Source: Microbacterium pullorum (lineage in GTDB: Bacteria; Actinomycetota; Actinomycetes; Actinomycetales; Microbacteriaceae). Taken from it: a stretch of 64,000 bases of DNA. The translations under genes and the position numbers were made by a program. Positions 24,774 through 32,885 of the stretch are shown here, piece after piece. A model generated the notes under the pieces. The model saw nothing but the letters and a program-made list of their open reading frames with translations, was not told the DNA's origin and did no database searches. Positions within the stretch are counted from its first letter, which is position 1; the number at the start of each line of letters is the position of its first letter. The stretch lies in the NCBI RefSeq assembly GCF_014836535.1, contig NZ_JACSQP010000006.1, positions 124,001 to 188,000 of the forward strand, given 5' to 3'.

Positions 24774-25928
24774 GTGTTCCGCGAGCTCAAGTCCTACCAG
24801 ATCGTCGTCGACGTCGGCGGCGCGGGACTGTTCGGGCTCCTCGCGTTCTACCTGGAACTCGAGATGGGGCGGCAGCTGCCCTACAACGCGCTGTCGACGG
24901 CGCTGGTGGTCGTCGCGATGTCGGCCGCCCTCGCGGTGCGGCGGCTGTCGCCGGGCCTCGCCCTCGGCGTCGCGTGGGTGGGCGCGATCGTGCAGATGGC
25001 GTTCGGCCGCGACCCCAGCCCCACCGACGTCGTCGTCTTCGCCGTGCTGTACACCGCTGCCGCCTACGGGACGCGGCGGGTGTTCTGGGCCGGTTTCGCC
25101 TCGGTCATCATCGGCGCGATCGCCATCACGACCTACCTCTTCGCCCCGGCCGTGGACCCGCTCGGCCGCTCCGCGCTGACCACCAGCGTCGCCGTGCTCA
25201 TCGCGGCGCTGTTCGGCCTGGGGCTGGCGTGGACCACGGGCGCGCTCGTGCGCACCGGCATCCGGGCGCGCGAGAACCGCCTCGCGCAGCAGGCCGCCGA
25301 GGCCGACACCGCCGCCGAGCACGAGCGCGTGCGCATCGCCCGCGACATGCACGACGTCGTGGCGCACTCGCTCGCCGTCGTCATCGCGCAGGCCGACGGC
25401 GCCCGCTACGCCGCCGCGGTCGACCCGCAGGCCGCCGCGACGGCACTCACGACCATCTCGACCACCGCGCGCTCGGCCCTCTCGGACGTGCGGCTGCTGC
25501 TCACCCAGCTGCGCCACAGCCAGGGCGAGGGTCCGCAGCCGACCATCGCCGACCTCGAGGAGCTCTACGCGCAGGTGCGCTCGGCGGGCGTGGATCTGCG
25601 CGTCGACGTCGATCCGATGCCGCCGGGGGTGCCCCCCGCGGCGATCCAGCTGGCGGTCTACCGCATCCTGCAGGAGGCCCTCACCAACGCGCTGCGCCAC
25701 GGCGCGGGCGGCGCGGTGACGGTGGAGCTGGCGTGGCATCCTGACCGGGTGACGATCCTCGTGCACAATCCCTTCGCCGATGCCCCCGCCCCCGACGACC
25801 TCGCCCGCGGACACGGGCTCATCGGCATGCGCGAGCGGGCGCTGCTGGCCGGCGGCACCCTCGACGCCGGGCGCGAGGGCGGCGCGTTCGTCGTGCGGGC
25901 GTCGCTGCCGATCGGCGGGGCGGCATGA
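24774..25928 (+). CDS. Sensor histidine kinase (HisKA_3 / NarX-like)
   Basis: The start is GTG at 24774, directly after a TAGCGT box and 6 bases, so the mRNA is probably leaderless. The first about 150 residues hold about five membrane helices with no large outer domain. Dimerisation and phosphoacceptor region ERVRIARDMHDVVAHSL follows, with the phosphorylated His at about 193, then a GHKL ATPase domain with LQEALTNALRHG (N box) and GHGLIGMRERA (G box). This matches the small intramembrane-sensing HisKA_3 kinases of actinobacteria. It overlaps the response regulator by 4 bases. Confidence 0.92.
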   Translation: MFRELKSYQIVVDVGGAGLFGLLAFYLELEMGRQLPYNALSTALVVVAMSAALAVRRLSPGLALGVAWVGAIVQMAFGRDPSPTDVVVFAVLYTAAAYGTRRVFWAGFASVIIGAIAITTYLFAPAVDPLGRSALTTSVAVLIAALFGLGLAWTTGALVRTGIRARENRLAQQAAEADTAAEHERVRIARDMHDVVAHSLAVVIAQADGARYAAAVDPQAAATALTTISTTARSALSDVRLLLTQLRHSQGEGPQPTIADLEELYAQVRSAGVDLRVDVDPMPPGVPPAAIQLAVYRILQEALTNALRHGAGGAVTVELAWHPDRVTILVHNPFADAPAPDDLARGHGLIGMRERALLAGGTLDAGREGGAFVVRASLPIGGAA

Positions 25929-26581
25929 GCGCACCCATCCGCGTCGTCCTCGTCGACGACCAGGCGCTGTTCCGTGCCGGCATCCGCATGCTCGTCGATT
26001 CCCAGCCCGACCTCGAGGTGGTGGGCGAGGCCTCCGACGGGCGCGAGGCGATCGGCGTGGTGCGCGCCACCCGCCCCGACGTCGTGCTGATGGACATCCG
26101 GATGCCGGTGATGGACGGCCTCACCGCCACCGCCGAGCTGCTGACCGATCCGGTGCTCGACGGCGCCGTGCCGCGCATCGTCATGCTCACCACCTTCGAC
26201 CTCGACGAGGCGGCGGCCCGGGCGATCCGCCAGGGCGCGAGCGGATTCCTGCTGAAGGATGCCGAGCCCGAGTTCCTCCTCGCCGCCGTCCGCACGGTGC
26301 ACGCCGGCTCCGCCGTCATCGCCGCCGCCGCCACGCGGGCCCTGTTCGCGGAGTTCGCCGAGCCCACACGCGCCGTGCCGCCGCAGTTCGGCGCGCTCAC
26401 CGACCGCGAGAAGGAGATCTTCGCCCTCGCCGCGCGGGGCCTCAGCAACGCCGAGATCGCGGCGCGCGAGTTCTTGTCGGAGGCGACGGTGAAGACCCAC
26501 ATCAGCCGCATCCTCACGAAGCTGGCGCTGCGCGACCGGGTGCAGCTGGTGGTGTTCGCCTTCGAGCACGGGCTGGCCTGA
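25925..26581 (+). CDS. NarL/FixJ-family response regulator
   Basis: The 218 residues have a receiver domain with acidic pocket Asp11/Asp12 and phospho-acceptor Asp57 (VLMDIRMPVMDG), and a C-terminal LuxR-type HTH from about 150 (LTDREKEIFALAARGLSNAEI, SEATVKTHISRILTKL). It is the partner of the upstream kinase. The next operon encodes an FtsX-type ABC exporter, a common target of such systems in actinobacteria, where they respond to cell-envelope stress. That link is inferred from position. Confidence 0.94.
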   Translation: MSAPIRVVLVDDQALFRAGIRMLVDSQPDLEVVGEASDGREAIGVVRATRPDVVLMDIRMPVMDGLTATAELLTDPVLDGAVPRIVMLTTFDLDEAAARAIRQGASGFLLKDAEPEFLLAAVRTVHAGSAVIAAAATRALFAEFAEPTRAVPPQFGALTDREKEIFALAARGLSNAEIAAREFLSEATVKTHISRILTKLALRDRVQLVVFAFEHGLA

Positions 26582-26670
26582 CGCGACGGGGGGAGCGGGT
26601 CGGTCGGGATCATCCTTGCGATGTACGCCGATGCCCCCGCAGGCCGACGCGGCCACCCGGGCCCCGTCCG

Positions 26671-26676
26671 TAGCGT
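26671..26676 (+). promoter_or_regulatory. -10 box, leaderless ABC exporter operon
   Basis: TAGCGT with 7 bases to the ATG at 26684. A CATC-N5-GATG inverted pair lies upstream at 26611-26623, loosely like the palindrome before the kinase gene. Confidence 0.45.
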
Positions 26677-26683
26677 CGGGGTC

Positions 26684-27496
26684 ATGGAGATCACGACGAC
26701 CGAGCTGGGCCTGGCCGCCCGCGTGCAGGGCCTCACCAAAACCTTCGGCCTCGGCGACAACGCCGTGCGCGCCCTCGACGGGGTGAGCGTCGGCATCCGC
26801 CGCGGCGAGTTCACCGCCATCATGGGGCCGAGCGGGTCGGGCAAATCGACCCTCATGCACATCATGGCCGGGTTGGATGCCGCGACCAGCGGCCGCACCT
26901 GGATCGGCGACACCGAGATCACGGGGCTGAGCGACCTCGAGCTCACCCTGCTGCGCCGCCGCCGCGTCGGCTTCGTGTTCCAGGCGTTCAACCTGGTGCC
27001 GACCCTCGATGCGATGGCCAACATCCTGCTGCCGTTCGACCTCGACGCCCGCCGCCCGAGCGCCATCGAGCGGGCTCGCATCGACGGGCTCGTCGAGACG
27101 CTCGGGCTCGGCGCCCGTCTCGGGCACCGCCCGCACGAACTCTCCGGCGGGCAGCAGCAGCGCGTCGCGATCGCCCGGGCACTGGCCACGGGCCCCGACC
27201 TGGTGTTCGCCGACGAGCCGACCGGAAACCTCGATTCCCGCAGCAGCCGCGAGGTGCTGGCGCTCCTCGCCTCGGCATCGCACGACCGCGGGCAGTCCAT
27301 CGCCATGGTCACCCACGATCCGGTGGCCGCCGCCCACGCCGACCGGGTCATCTACCTCGCCGACGGCCGCATCATCGCAGACAAGCCGCGGCAGAACGCC
27401 GAGCAGATCTCGGCGTTCATGCTGGCCGCCGAGATCGGCGTCGTCGCGGCGGCGCCGGCGGCGGCTGCCACGACGGATGCCGGGGTGTCGGCGTGA
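26684..27496 (+). CDS. ABC transporter ATP-binding protein (LolD/MacB type)
   Basis: ATG at 26684 is chosen because TAGCGT lies just before it; an earlier ATG at 26621 would put the promoter inside the gene. The 270 residues have Walker A GPSGSGKST, Q-loop VFQAFNLVPTLDAM, signature LSGGQQQRV and Walker B LVFADEPTGNLDS. The DEPTGNLDS form is characteristic of ATPases paired with FtsX-type permeases. The permease start overlaps its stop (GTGA). Confidence 0.93.
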   Translation: MEITTTELGLAARVQGLTKTFGLGDNAVRALDGVSVGIRRGEFTAIMGPSGSGKSTLMHIMAGLDAATSGRTWIGDTEITGLSDLELTLLRRRRVGFVFQAFNLVPTLDAMANILLPFDLDARRPSAIERARIDGLVETLGLGARLGHRPHELSGGQQQRVAIARALATGPDLVFADEPTGNLDSRSSREVLALLASASHDRGQSIAMVTHDPVAAAHADRVIYLADGRIIADKPRQNAEQISAFMLAAEIGVVAAAPAAAATTDAGVSA

Positions 27497-28965
27497 GCGT
27501 CGTCGCGGCGACCGCCGCACCCCGCCAGCCCGGGGCATCGCGCCCCGTGGCATCGGCCCGGGTCGCGTGGCTGCGGGAGCGGGGGATGGGCGCGACCGTG
27601 CTGGTGTCGGCGATCTCCGCCGCGTTCGGGGTGGCGCTGCTGACGGCCACCGGGTACATCGCGACGCTGCTGCGCGCCGACCCGTACTACGGCGACAGTG
27701 AGACGCTCACGGTCGTCATCGGCATCCTCAGCGTGCTGCTGGTGGCTGTCGCGGTGTACGTCGGGGCGATCGTGACCGCCAACACGTTCGCCACGATCGT
27801 CGCCGGGCGCACGCGCCACATCGCGCTCATGCGGCTGATCGGCGCGTCCGCGCGGTCGCAGCGCGCCGAGGTGGCGCGGCAGGGGCTTGTCGTCGGTGCG
27901 CTCGGCGCGTTCACCGGGCTCGTCGCCGGCACCCTGCTGTGCATCGCGGCGGTCCCGCTGCTGGACCGGGTCGTGGGAGTGAACACCCACTACGTCGTGG
28001 CGGGGCCCGCGCTGCTTCTGCCCGCGACCGCGGTCGCGCTCACGACGTGGGTGGCGGCGTGGGCCGGATCCCGACGGGTGCTGTCGGTGACGCCGCTGCA
28101 GGCGATCGGCGGCGCGGTCGAGTCGTCGCGTGAAGAGGTCGCCGATCGCCCCGGGCGCAACGGGGTGTCCTTCGCGCTGCTGGGCGTCGGAGTGCTGCTC
28201 CTGGCCGGCGGTGTCGTGGTCGGATTCATCACGCCCCTCGGTGTCGTGGTCGCCTTCTTCGGGGGCCTGCTGTCGTTCACGGGGCTGACGCTGGCGGCTC
28301 CACTGGTCATGCCGCGGCTGCTGAAGCTGACCGGGCGGGCCTTCGGCGGCTCCGCCCCGGCGCGACTGGCGGCCGAGAATGCGCTGCGCTACCCGGAGCG
28401 CTCCAGCCGCATGGCGATCGGCGTGGTGATGGGGGTCGCGCTCGTGACGATGTTCGCCGTCGCCGCGGAATCGACGAAGGCGCTCGTGACCGCCTCGGGC
28501 GGTGGCGAGATCGACGACACCTTCGCCGGCATGATGGACTCCTTCGCCGCGGTCATGATGGCGCTGGTCGCCGTGAGCGCCGTGATCGCCGCAGTGGGCC
28601 TGGTGAACCTGCTGACGATCGGTGTGGTGCAGCGCCGCCGGGAACTCGGGCTGCTGCGGGCCCTCGGGCTGACCGGCTCGCAGGTGCGGCGCCTGGTGCT
28701 GCTCGAGGCGACGCACGTCACCGTCACGGCACTGGTCTTCGGACTCGTACTCGGGGTCGGCTACGGCTGGGTCGGCGCGCAGTCCCTGCTCGGGGCGGTG
28801 CAGATTCCGCCGGCGTGGCTCACGCCCACGTTCGTCGTGCCCGCCGTGCCGTGGCCGGCGGTGCTCGTGGTGATCGCGGCCACCGCCGTGCTCACCCTCG
28901 TCGCCGCCGTCGTGCCGACGCGCCTCGCCACCCGCGTGGTGCCGGTCGCCGCGCTCGCCGAATAA
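27493..28965 (+). CDS. FtsX-family ABC transporter permease
   Basis: GTG start overlapping the ATPase stop. The 490 residues have about eight to ten hydrophobic helices in two FtsX-like halves. ARTRHIALMRLIGASARSQ-like (near 115) and VQRRRELGLLRALGLTGSQ (near 380) are the cytosolic coupling helices of such permeases. There is little extracellular domain, so it resembles bacteriocin/antimicrobial-resistance exporters rather than LolC. The last codons end 3 bases before the convergent gene's stop. Confidence 0.9.
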   Translation: MSVVAATAAPRQPGASRPVASARVAWLRERGMGATVLVSAISAAFGVALLTATGYIATLLRADPYYGDSETLTVVIGILSVLLVAVAVYVGAIVTANTFATIVAGRTRHIALMRLIGASARSQRAEVARQGLVVGALGAFTGLVAGTLLCIAAVPLLDRVVGVNTHYVVAGPALLLPATAVALTTWVAAWAGSRRVLSVTPLQAIGGAVESSREEVADRPGRNGVSFALLGVGVLLLAGGVVVGFITPLGVVVAFFGGLLSFTGLTLAAPLVMPRLLKLTGRAFGGSAPARLAAENALRYPERSSRMAIGVVMGVALVTMFAVAAESTKALVTASGGGEIDDTFAGMMDSFAAVMMALVAVSAVIAAVGLVNLLTIGVVQRRRELGLLRALGLTGSQVRRLVLLEATHVTVTALVFGLVLGVGYGWVGAQSLLGAVQIPPAWLTPTFVVPAVPWPAVLVVIAATAVLTLVAAVVPTRLATRVVPVAALAE

Positions 28966-28968
28966 CCG

Positions 28969-29514
28969 TCAGGCGGCGTCGGTGGGGGCGGCGTCGGTGT
29001 CGGTGTCGGCGGTGTCGCCCCTCGGCTCCGGGTCGTACGCCCAGGTGCGGGCGAGGGCGCGCAGCCGCGCCGCCCGCCACTGCCAGACGATCCACAGCCC
29101 GGGCCACAGCGCCGGTGCCGCCGTACCGCCGATCACGAGCCGCTCCCGCCACAGGGTGCGGCCGGGGTCGCCCGGCGCCGGCGACACGGCCATCTGGTGG
29201 TCCCAGACATCGAGCGCGGCGAGCGGTCCGGTGAGTGGGATGCCGCTGTCGCGCAGCACCCGCACCTCGCCGTCGGTCTGGGCCACCCGTCGGTCGCTGA
29301 TGTGGATGAGCTGCTGCCCGAAGGACACTCCCGCCGCGCGCAGCTGCACCGGCACGTCGGCTCCCGGCTCGAGCCGCGACGGCAGCCCCGCGGCATCCAT
29401 CGGGGTCATCTCCAGCAGCGGGCCGTAGAGCTCGGCGACGGCGCGCGGGGAGTGCAGTGCGCGCCAGGCGGCGTCGGCGTCGCAGTCCAGCACGATCTTC
29501 AGATGGATGCGCAT
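28969..29514 (-). CDS. SRPBCC-like small protein
   Basis: ATG at 29514 gives 181 residues. MRIHLKIVLDCDADAAWRALHSPRAVAELY and later WDHQMAVSP and LWRERLVIGG suggest the START/SRPBCC fold of coenzyme Q-binding or polyketide-cyclase-like proteins. This fits by pattern only. Acidic repeats (DTADTDTDAAPTDAA) end the protein. The gene is convergent with the FtsX permease, with a 3-base gap, and divergent from the next gene. Confidence 0.65.
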   Translation of the reverse strand: MRIHLKIVLDCDADAAWRALHSPRAVAELYGPLLEMTPMDAAGLPSRLEPGADVPVQLRAAGVSFGQQLIHISDRRVAQTDGEVRVLRDSGIPLTGPLAALDVWDHQMAVSPAPGDPGRTLWRERLVIGGTAAPALWPGLWIVWQWRAARLRALARTWAYDPEPRGDTADTDTDAAPTDAA

Positions 29515-29540
29515 CACCCCAGTGTGGCACCGGTCGCCTT

Positions 29541-29546
29541 TAGGCT
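29541..29546 (+). promoter_or_regulatory. -10 box of a leaderless gene
   Basis: TAGGCT followed by 6 bases and the ATG at 29553. Confidence 0.45.
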
Positions 29547-29552
29547 GGCAGG

Positions 29553-30191
29553 ATGCCTTCGCCGTTCGACCAGTCCCGCTACCAGGTGCGTTTCGAGCGC
29601 GGCGTCGACGGGCTCGACCGCCTCGCGCCGGCGGATGTCGTGGTCGTCGTCGACGTGCTGCGGTTCTCGACGACCGTGACGGATGCCGTGGCATCCGGTG
29701 CCCCGTTCCCCCTCGACGACGCGGCGCACGCGGCGTCGATCAACGGTGCGGCGGTCGCTGCGCGGGCCGCGGCAGGCGGGGCGGTGGTGCTCCTCGGATG
29801 CCTCCGCAACGCCGCGGCGGTCGCCGACGCCGTGCTCGCCGAGCAGCACCGTCGCGGCGCCCGCACGAGCATCGCGGTCATCTCCGCGGGCGAGCTCGAG
29901 GGGCGCGAGCCCGGTGCGCGCCTGCGCGTCGCGGTGGAGGACGACCTCGGCGCCGGTGCCGTGATCGACGCGCTCGCCGCCCGCGGCATCGACCACTCCT
30001 CACCCGAGGCGGCCGCGGTCTGCGAGTCGCTGCGCGGCCTGCGTCCGGCGGTTCGCCATCTGCTGACCGCCGCCGGGTCGGGGCAGGAGCTCATCGAGCG
30101 GGGGCTTGCGGCGGAGGTGCGCGCCGCCGCCGAGATCGATGCCGTCGACGCCGTGCCGGTGCTGCGCGGGGATGCATTCGAGCGCTTCTGA
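29553..30191 (+). CDS. 2-phosphosulfolactate phosphatase (ComB) family protein
   Basis: The 212 residues match the ComB fold: VVVVDVLRFSTT (residues about 29-40), VVLLGCLRN near 79-87, ISAGELEG near 110 and VEDDLGAGAVIDAL near 130. ComB hydrolyses 2-phosphosulfolactate in coenzyme M biosynthesis in archaea. Actinobacteria do not make coenzyme M, so the natural substrate here is probably another phospho-acid. It is a single gene with a leaderless-type promoter. A perfect inverted pair of GGATGCC (29680-29697) lies inside it. Confidence 0.83.
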   Translation: MPSPFDQSRYQVRFERGVDGLDRLAPADVVVVVDVLRFSTTVTDAVASGAPFPLDDAAHAASINGAAVAARAAAGGAVVLLGCLRNAAAVADAVLAEQHRRGARTSIAVISAGELEGREPGARLRVAVEDDLGAGAVIDALAARGIDHSSPEAAAVCESLRGLRPAVRHLLTAAGSGQELIERGLAAEVRAAAEIDAVDAVPVLRGDAFERF

Positions 30192-30208
30192 ACGAGGACC
30201 GATGCTGC

Positions 30209-30697
30209 TCAGCGCGGTGACTGCGCCGCGAGACGGGTCGCCGGGGTGATCTCCCGACGGTGCCAGCGGAACAGGAACCGTTCGTCGAACATCGGCGCAC
30301 ACCTCGCGCACGACGTGGCCCGCGTCACGCGGCGGTGCCGGTAGGCCACGTGACCCGCGGGACACTCGCCGACCCACGGTGCCAGGTCGTTCGCGGGCTC
30401 GCCGTGGTGGGTCACGCCGCCGGTGTAGCCGATCTGCCGCGCGGTGCGCCGCCACGCCGCGCCGTGCCCGGCCGCGGCGCCGGCGAGCGCGTGGGCGACC
30501 TCGTGCAGCAGCGTCTGCCGGTTGGTCTCATCGTCGTAGCGGGCCGCGAGGTAGCGCGACACGCTGATGCGTTTGTCGCGGTAGTTGCACAGGCCGGCAC
30601 GCCGCTTGGCGTGGTCGAAGGCGAACGACCACGAATCGTCGAGGTGCTCGGCGAGGAGTTGCTGCGCCATGAGGCGTACGTCTTGCGGGTCCGACAT
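30209..30697 (-). CDS. SprT-like zinc metalloprotease-family protein
   Basis: ATG at 30697 gives 162 residues. LLHEVAHAL (His65, Glu66, His69) is the zincin motif of SprT/Spartan domains, and SFAFDHAKRRAGLCNYRDKRISVS before it is typical of the family. The C-terminal CPAGH...CARC could be a small zinc ribbon. Eukaryotic relatives cut DNA-protein crosslinks; the bacterial role is not defined. On the minus strand TACTCT lies 6 bases before the ATG, so the transcript is probably leaderless. Confidence 0.85.
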   Translation of the reverse strand: MSDPQDVRLMAQQLLAEHLDDSWSFAFDHAKRRAGLCNYRDKRISVSRYLAARYDDETNRQTLLHEVAHALAGAAAGHGAAWRRTARQIGYTGGVTHHGEPANDLAPWVGECPAGHVAYRHRRVTRATSCARCAPMFDERFLFRWHRREITPATRLAAQSPR

Positions 30698-30703
30698 GAC
30701 CGA

Positions 30704-30709
30704 AGAGTA
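30704..30709 (-). promoter_or_regulatory. -10 box of the SprT-like gene
   Basis: TACTCT on the minus strand, 6 bases before the ATG at 30697. Confidence 0.42.
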
Positions 30710-30726
30710 GAACGTACCTACGACAC

Positions 30727-31251
30727 TCAGGCCGTGAGCACTCGGCCGCGGCGGCGCTCGGCGGCATCGATGGCCAAAAGCGTCGACTCGAGCTGGTCTT
30801 CCGGGGCGCCAGCTTCTTGGCGCAGGAACAGTGCCCGCTTGAAGTCGGCGCGCGCCGACACGAAGTCGCCCGCGTCGAAGTGAACCTTGCCGCGGTGCTG
30901 GTAGGCGAACGCCCCCACCCCCGCCCATCCCTGGCCGTCGGCCTCTTCCGCGCAGGTCGTCAGCTCCTGCTCGGCGGCGGCGTAGGCGCCGCGGAACTGC
31001 AGGATCGTCGCGTGCAGCACGCGGGCGCGCAGCAGGTCCTTGCGGGTGCCGGCCATGCGGGCCAGGCGCACCGACTGCTCCGAGATCACGAGGGCGTCAT
31101 CGAGGCGATCGAGCACCTTCAGCAGCCACACGCGTTCGAGCAGGGCCGCGAGGCTGCGCTGCTCGCCGATCTCGTCCAGACGCGCCTGACAGGCATCGAT
31201 GTCGACCTGCTCGCGCAGGGTGTTCTGGTCGTATCCGAGGATGAAACTCAC
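30727..31251 (-). CDS. TPR-repeat protein
   Basis: The GTG at 31251 is preceded by AAGGGAG, giving 174 residues. The protein is wholly helical, with about four tetratricopeptide-like units (for example RLDDALVISEQSVRLARM, FRGAYAAAEQELTTCAEEA, FDAGDFVSARADFKRALFL). There is no catalytic motif. It lies just upstream of the SprT-like gene on the same strand. Partner and role are unknown. Confidence 0.75.
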   Translation of the reverse strand: MSFILGYDQNTLREQVDIDACQARLDEIGEQRSLAALLERVWLLKVLDRLDDALVISEQSVRLARMAGTRKDLLRARVLHATILQFRGAYAAAEQELTTCAEEADGQGWAGVGAFAYQHRGKVHFDAGDFVSARADFKRALFLRQEAGAPEDQLESTLLAIDAAERRRGRVLTA

Positions 31252-31352
31252 GATCGACTCCCTTCGTACGCGGCTCGCCGGTCCAGTCTCACCCGGTCTG
31301 CCGCCGCACGCCCGAGGGCACGCCGCATCGTCGCAACCCCGCGCCCCGGCAT

Positions 31353-31407
31353 CCCGTCCCGCCCCGTCCCGCCCCGTCCCGCCCCGTCCCGCCCCGCCCC
31401 GTCCCGC
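31353..31407. repeat. Tandem CCCGTCCCGC repeat
   Basis: Four perfect 10-bp copies from 31353 to 31392, then degenerate continuation. Confidence 0.8.
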
Positions 31408-31500
31408 CGCGCCCGCGACGCGCCGCGCCGCGCCGCGCTGCACGCCGGCATCCGCCCAGCATCTGCCCGGCATCCGCTCCGGCATCCGCCCCACCCCTGT

Positions 31501-31565
31501 GAGAAACCACATTCCGGCTCGGAAACCGCGCACCGCGTGGTGTCTCGCCCGGAAAGTGGTTTCTC
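31501..31565. repeat. 65-bp palindromic repeat, copy C
   Basis: GAGAAACCACATTCCGG at the left and CCGGAAAGTGGTTTCTC at the right; same length as copies A, B and D. The inner part pairs less well than in copy A. Confidence 0.85.
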
Positions 31566-31627
31566 AGCGGGGATGACGGCCGGCGACGGGATGCCGCAAG
31601 CGGCCCGACCCTGCCGCCACAGGCGCA

Positions 31628-31730
31628 CCCGGCATCCGCCCCGCCCGGCATCCGCCCCGCCCCGCCCGGCATCCGCCCCGCCCCGCCCGGCATCCGCCCC
31701 GCCCCGCGCCCCGGCATCCGCCCGGCATCC
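31628..31730. repeat. Irregular tandem repeat built on CCCGGCATCC
   Basis: Six copies of CCCGGCATCC begin at 31628, 31644, 31665, 31686, 31710 and 31721, with GC-rich filler of variable length. The core contains the abundant GGCATCC heptamer. Confidence 0.8.
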
Positions 31731-31741
31731 GCCTCACCCGC

Positions 31742-31806
31742 GAGAAACCAGATTCCGGGTCGGAAACCATGCACCGCGTTGTGTCTCAACCGGGAAGTGG
31801 CTTCTC
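31742..31806. repeat. 65-bp palindromic repeat, copy D
   Basis: GAGAAACCAGATTCCGG at the left and GGGAAGTGGCTTCTC at the right. It has more mismatches than the other copies, so it is probably older. It lies 64 bases from the end of the spermidine synthase-like gene. Confidence 0.8.
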
Positions 31807-31870
31807 GACCTGGCTCCCGGCGCCCGGCGCCCGGCGGCCAGCGGCCCGCGCGCGCCCCCACGCCCCCGGG

Positions 31871-32734
31871 TCAGCGGTCGAAGACCGACTGCGACGGCTT
31901 CGGCGAGGGCGTCGAGTCGGCGTCGGTGGCCACCCGCGCGCCGCGGACGAAGTCGTCCAGCTCCGCGCCCTGCGCGACCTTCGCGGGGTGCGGCCCCGCA
32001 GCCATGAGGCGCGGCAGCCACTGCGTCGGCAGCGGCGAGGCGGATGCCACGACGACCAGGTTGCCGAAGCGGCGGCCCTTGAACAACTGCACCTCGGCGA
32101 GCACGATGACGTGCGCGAACACCTCCCGCACGGTCGCGACCTGACGCCGTGCGAACGCGAGCCCCGAGCCGTCGGCGACGTTCACCAGCAGCACCCCATC
32201 GGATGCCAGCACGCGCGCCGTGGCCCGGTAGAACTCCACCGTCGTGAGGTGGGCGGGGGTCTGCGCGCCGGCGAACACGTCGGAGACGAGCAGGTCGGCG
32301 TGGCCGATGAGTGCCGGCGGCAAGCGGTGAAGGCCCGCCCGTGCGTCGCCGATGCGCATGCGCACCTGTGCGCCGCGCGGCAGCGGCAGATGTTCGCGCA
32401 CGAGGTCGACGAGGGGCTGTTCCAGCTCGATCACCTGCTGGCGCGAGCCGGGCCGGGTGGCCTCGATGTACCGGGGGAGGGTCAGCGCGCCCGCACCCAG
32501 GTGCACCGCCGACAGCGGCTGCCCCGGCATCCGGAGGCGATCGATCACCGCGCCCATCCGGGCCACGTACTCGAAGTGCAGGTGCGTGGGGTCTTCCAGA
32601 TCGACGTGCGACTGCGGGGTGCCGGCGACATCGAGCTCGAACCCCGAGACGTAGCGCGACGGAACGATCCGTGCGAGCGTTCCGTCCGACAGGCGCGCCT
32701 GCGGGGGCGGTTCTTCGATGCTCGCTCGCGCCAT
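31871..32734 (-). CDS. Spermidine synthase-like methyltransferase-fold protein
   Basis: ATG at 32734 gives 287 residues. VHLGAGALTLPRYI (about 76-89) is a Rossmann glycine motif, VIELEQPLVDLVRE follows as the acidic ribose-binding strand, and IGDARAGL and HADLLVSDVFAGAQTP correspond to the DxxD region of polyamine aminopropyltransferases. The usual catalytic Asp/Tyr set is not clear, and actinobacterial spermidine synthase-like proteins often lack aminopropyl transfer. The function is therefore uncertain. TAGCGT on the minus strand 7 bases before the ATG suggests a leaderless message. Confidence 0.78.
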   Translation of the reverse strand: MARASIEEPPPQARLSDGTLARIVPSRYVSGFELDVAGTPQSHVDLEDPTHLHFEYVARMGAVIDRLRMPGQPLSAVHLGAGALTLPRYIEATRPGSRQQVIELEQPLVDLVREHLPLPRGAQVRMRIGDARAGLHRLPPALIGHADLLVSDVFAGAQTPAHLTTVEFYRATARVLASDGVLLVNVADGSGLAFARRQVATVREVFAHVIVLAEVQLFKGRRFGNLVVVASASPLPTQWLPRLMAAGPHPAKVAQGAELDDFVRGARVATDADSTPSPKPSQSVFDR

Positions 32735-32741
32735 GGCCTCC

Positions 32742-32747
32742 ACGCTA
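32742..32747 (-). promoter_or_regulatory. -10 box of spermidine synthase-like gene
   Basis: TAGCGT on the minus strand, 7 bases from the ATG. TCGATC 18 bases further upstream may be the -35. Confidence 0.5.
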
Positions 32748-32784
32748 CCGGCCGAGCCGAAACAGGATCGAGACAAAGGTGTAA

Positions 32785-32813
32785 TCAACCAGCTCGTCGG
32801 GCACCGGTAGCGT
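32785..32813 (+). promoter_or_regulatory. Promoter of the peptide importer operon
   Basis: TCAACC, 17 bases, TAGCGT. Transcription would start near 32820, leaving a leader of about 65 bases with GGAAGG before the ATG at 32886. Confidence 0.45.
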
Positions 32814-32885
32814 CGGGAAGCAACACGTGCCGCCGGCGGTCTGACGGGCCGGGCGGCTGTCCTCTCATCGGAAGGTGCACGATCC

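Larger units (their letters stand above)
31252..31870. other. Non-coding repeat-rich gap
   Basis: These 619 bases hold palindrome copies C and D, two GC-rich simple repeats and no credible gene. Strong strand bias (runs of C on the plus strand) explains the false open frames crossing it. Confidence 0.8.

Noticed and set aside
22698..25934. Extension of the ureidopropionase frame far upstream on the minus strand
   Set aside because: It runs through the MocR gene, the palindrome array and the sensor kinase. The AGGAGG before 22697 and the normal family length fix the real start.
26621..26683. Earlier ATG for the exporter ATPase
   Set aside because: It would place the TAGCGT promoter box inside the coding region and adds a segment not typical of this ATPase family.
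31252..31870. Open frames across the repeat-rich gap
   Set aside because: They encode low-complexity Arg/Pro/Ala/Gly strings made by the simple repeats and palindromes, with no family match.
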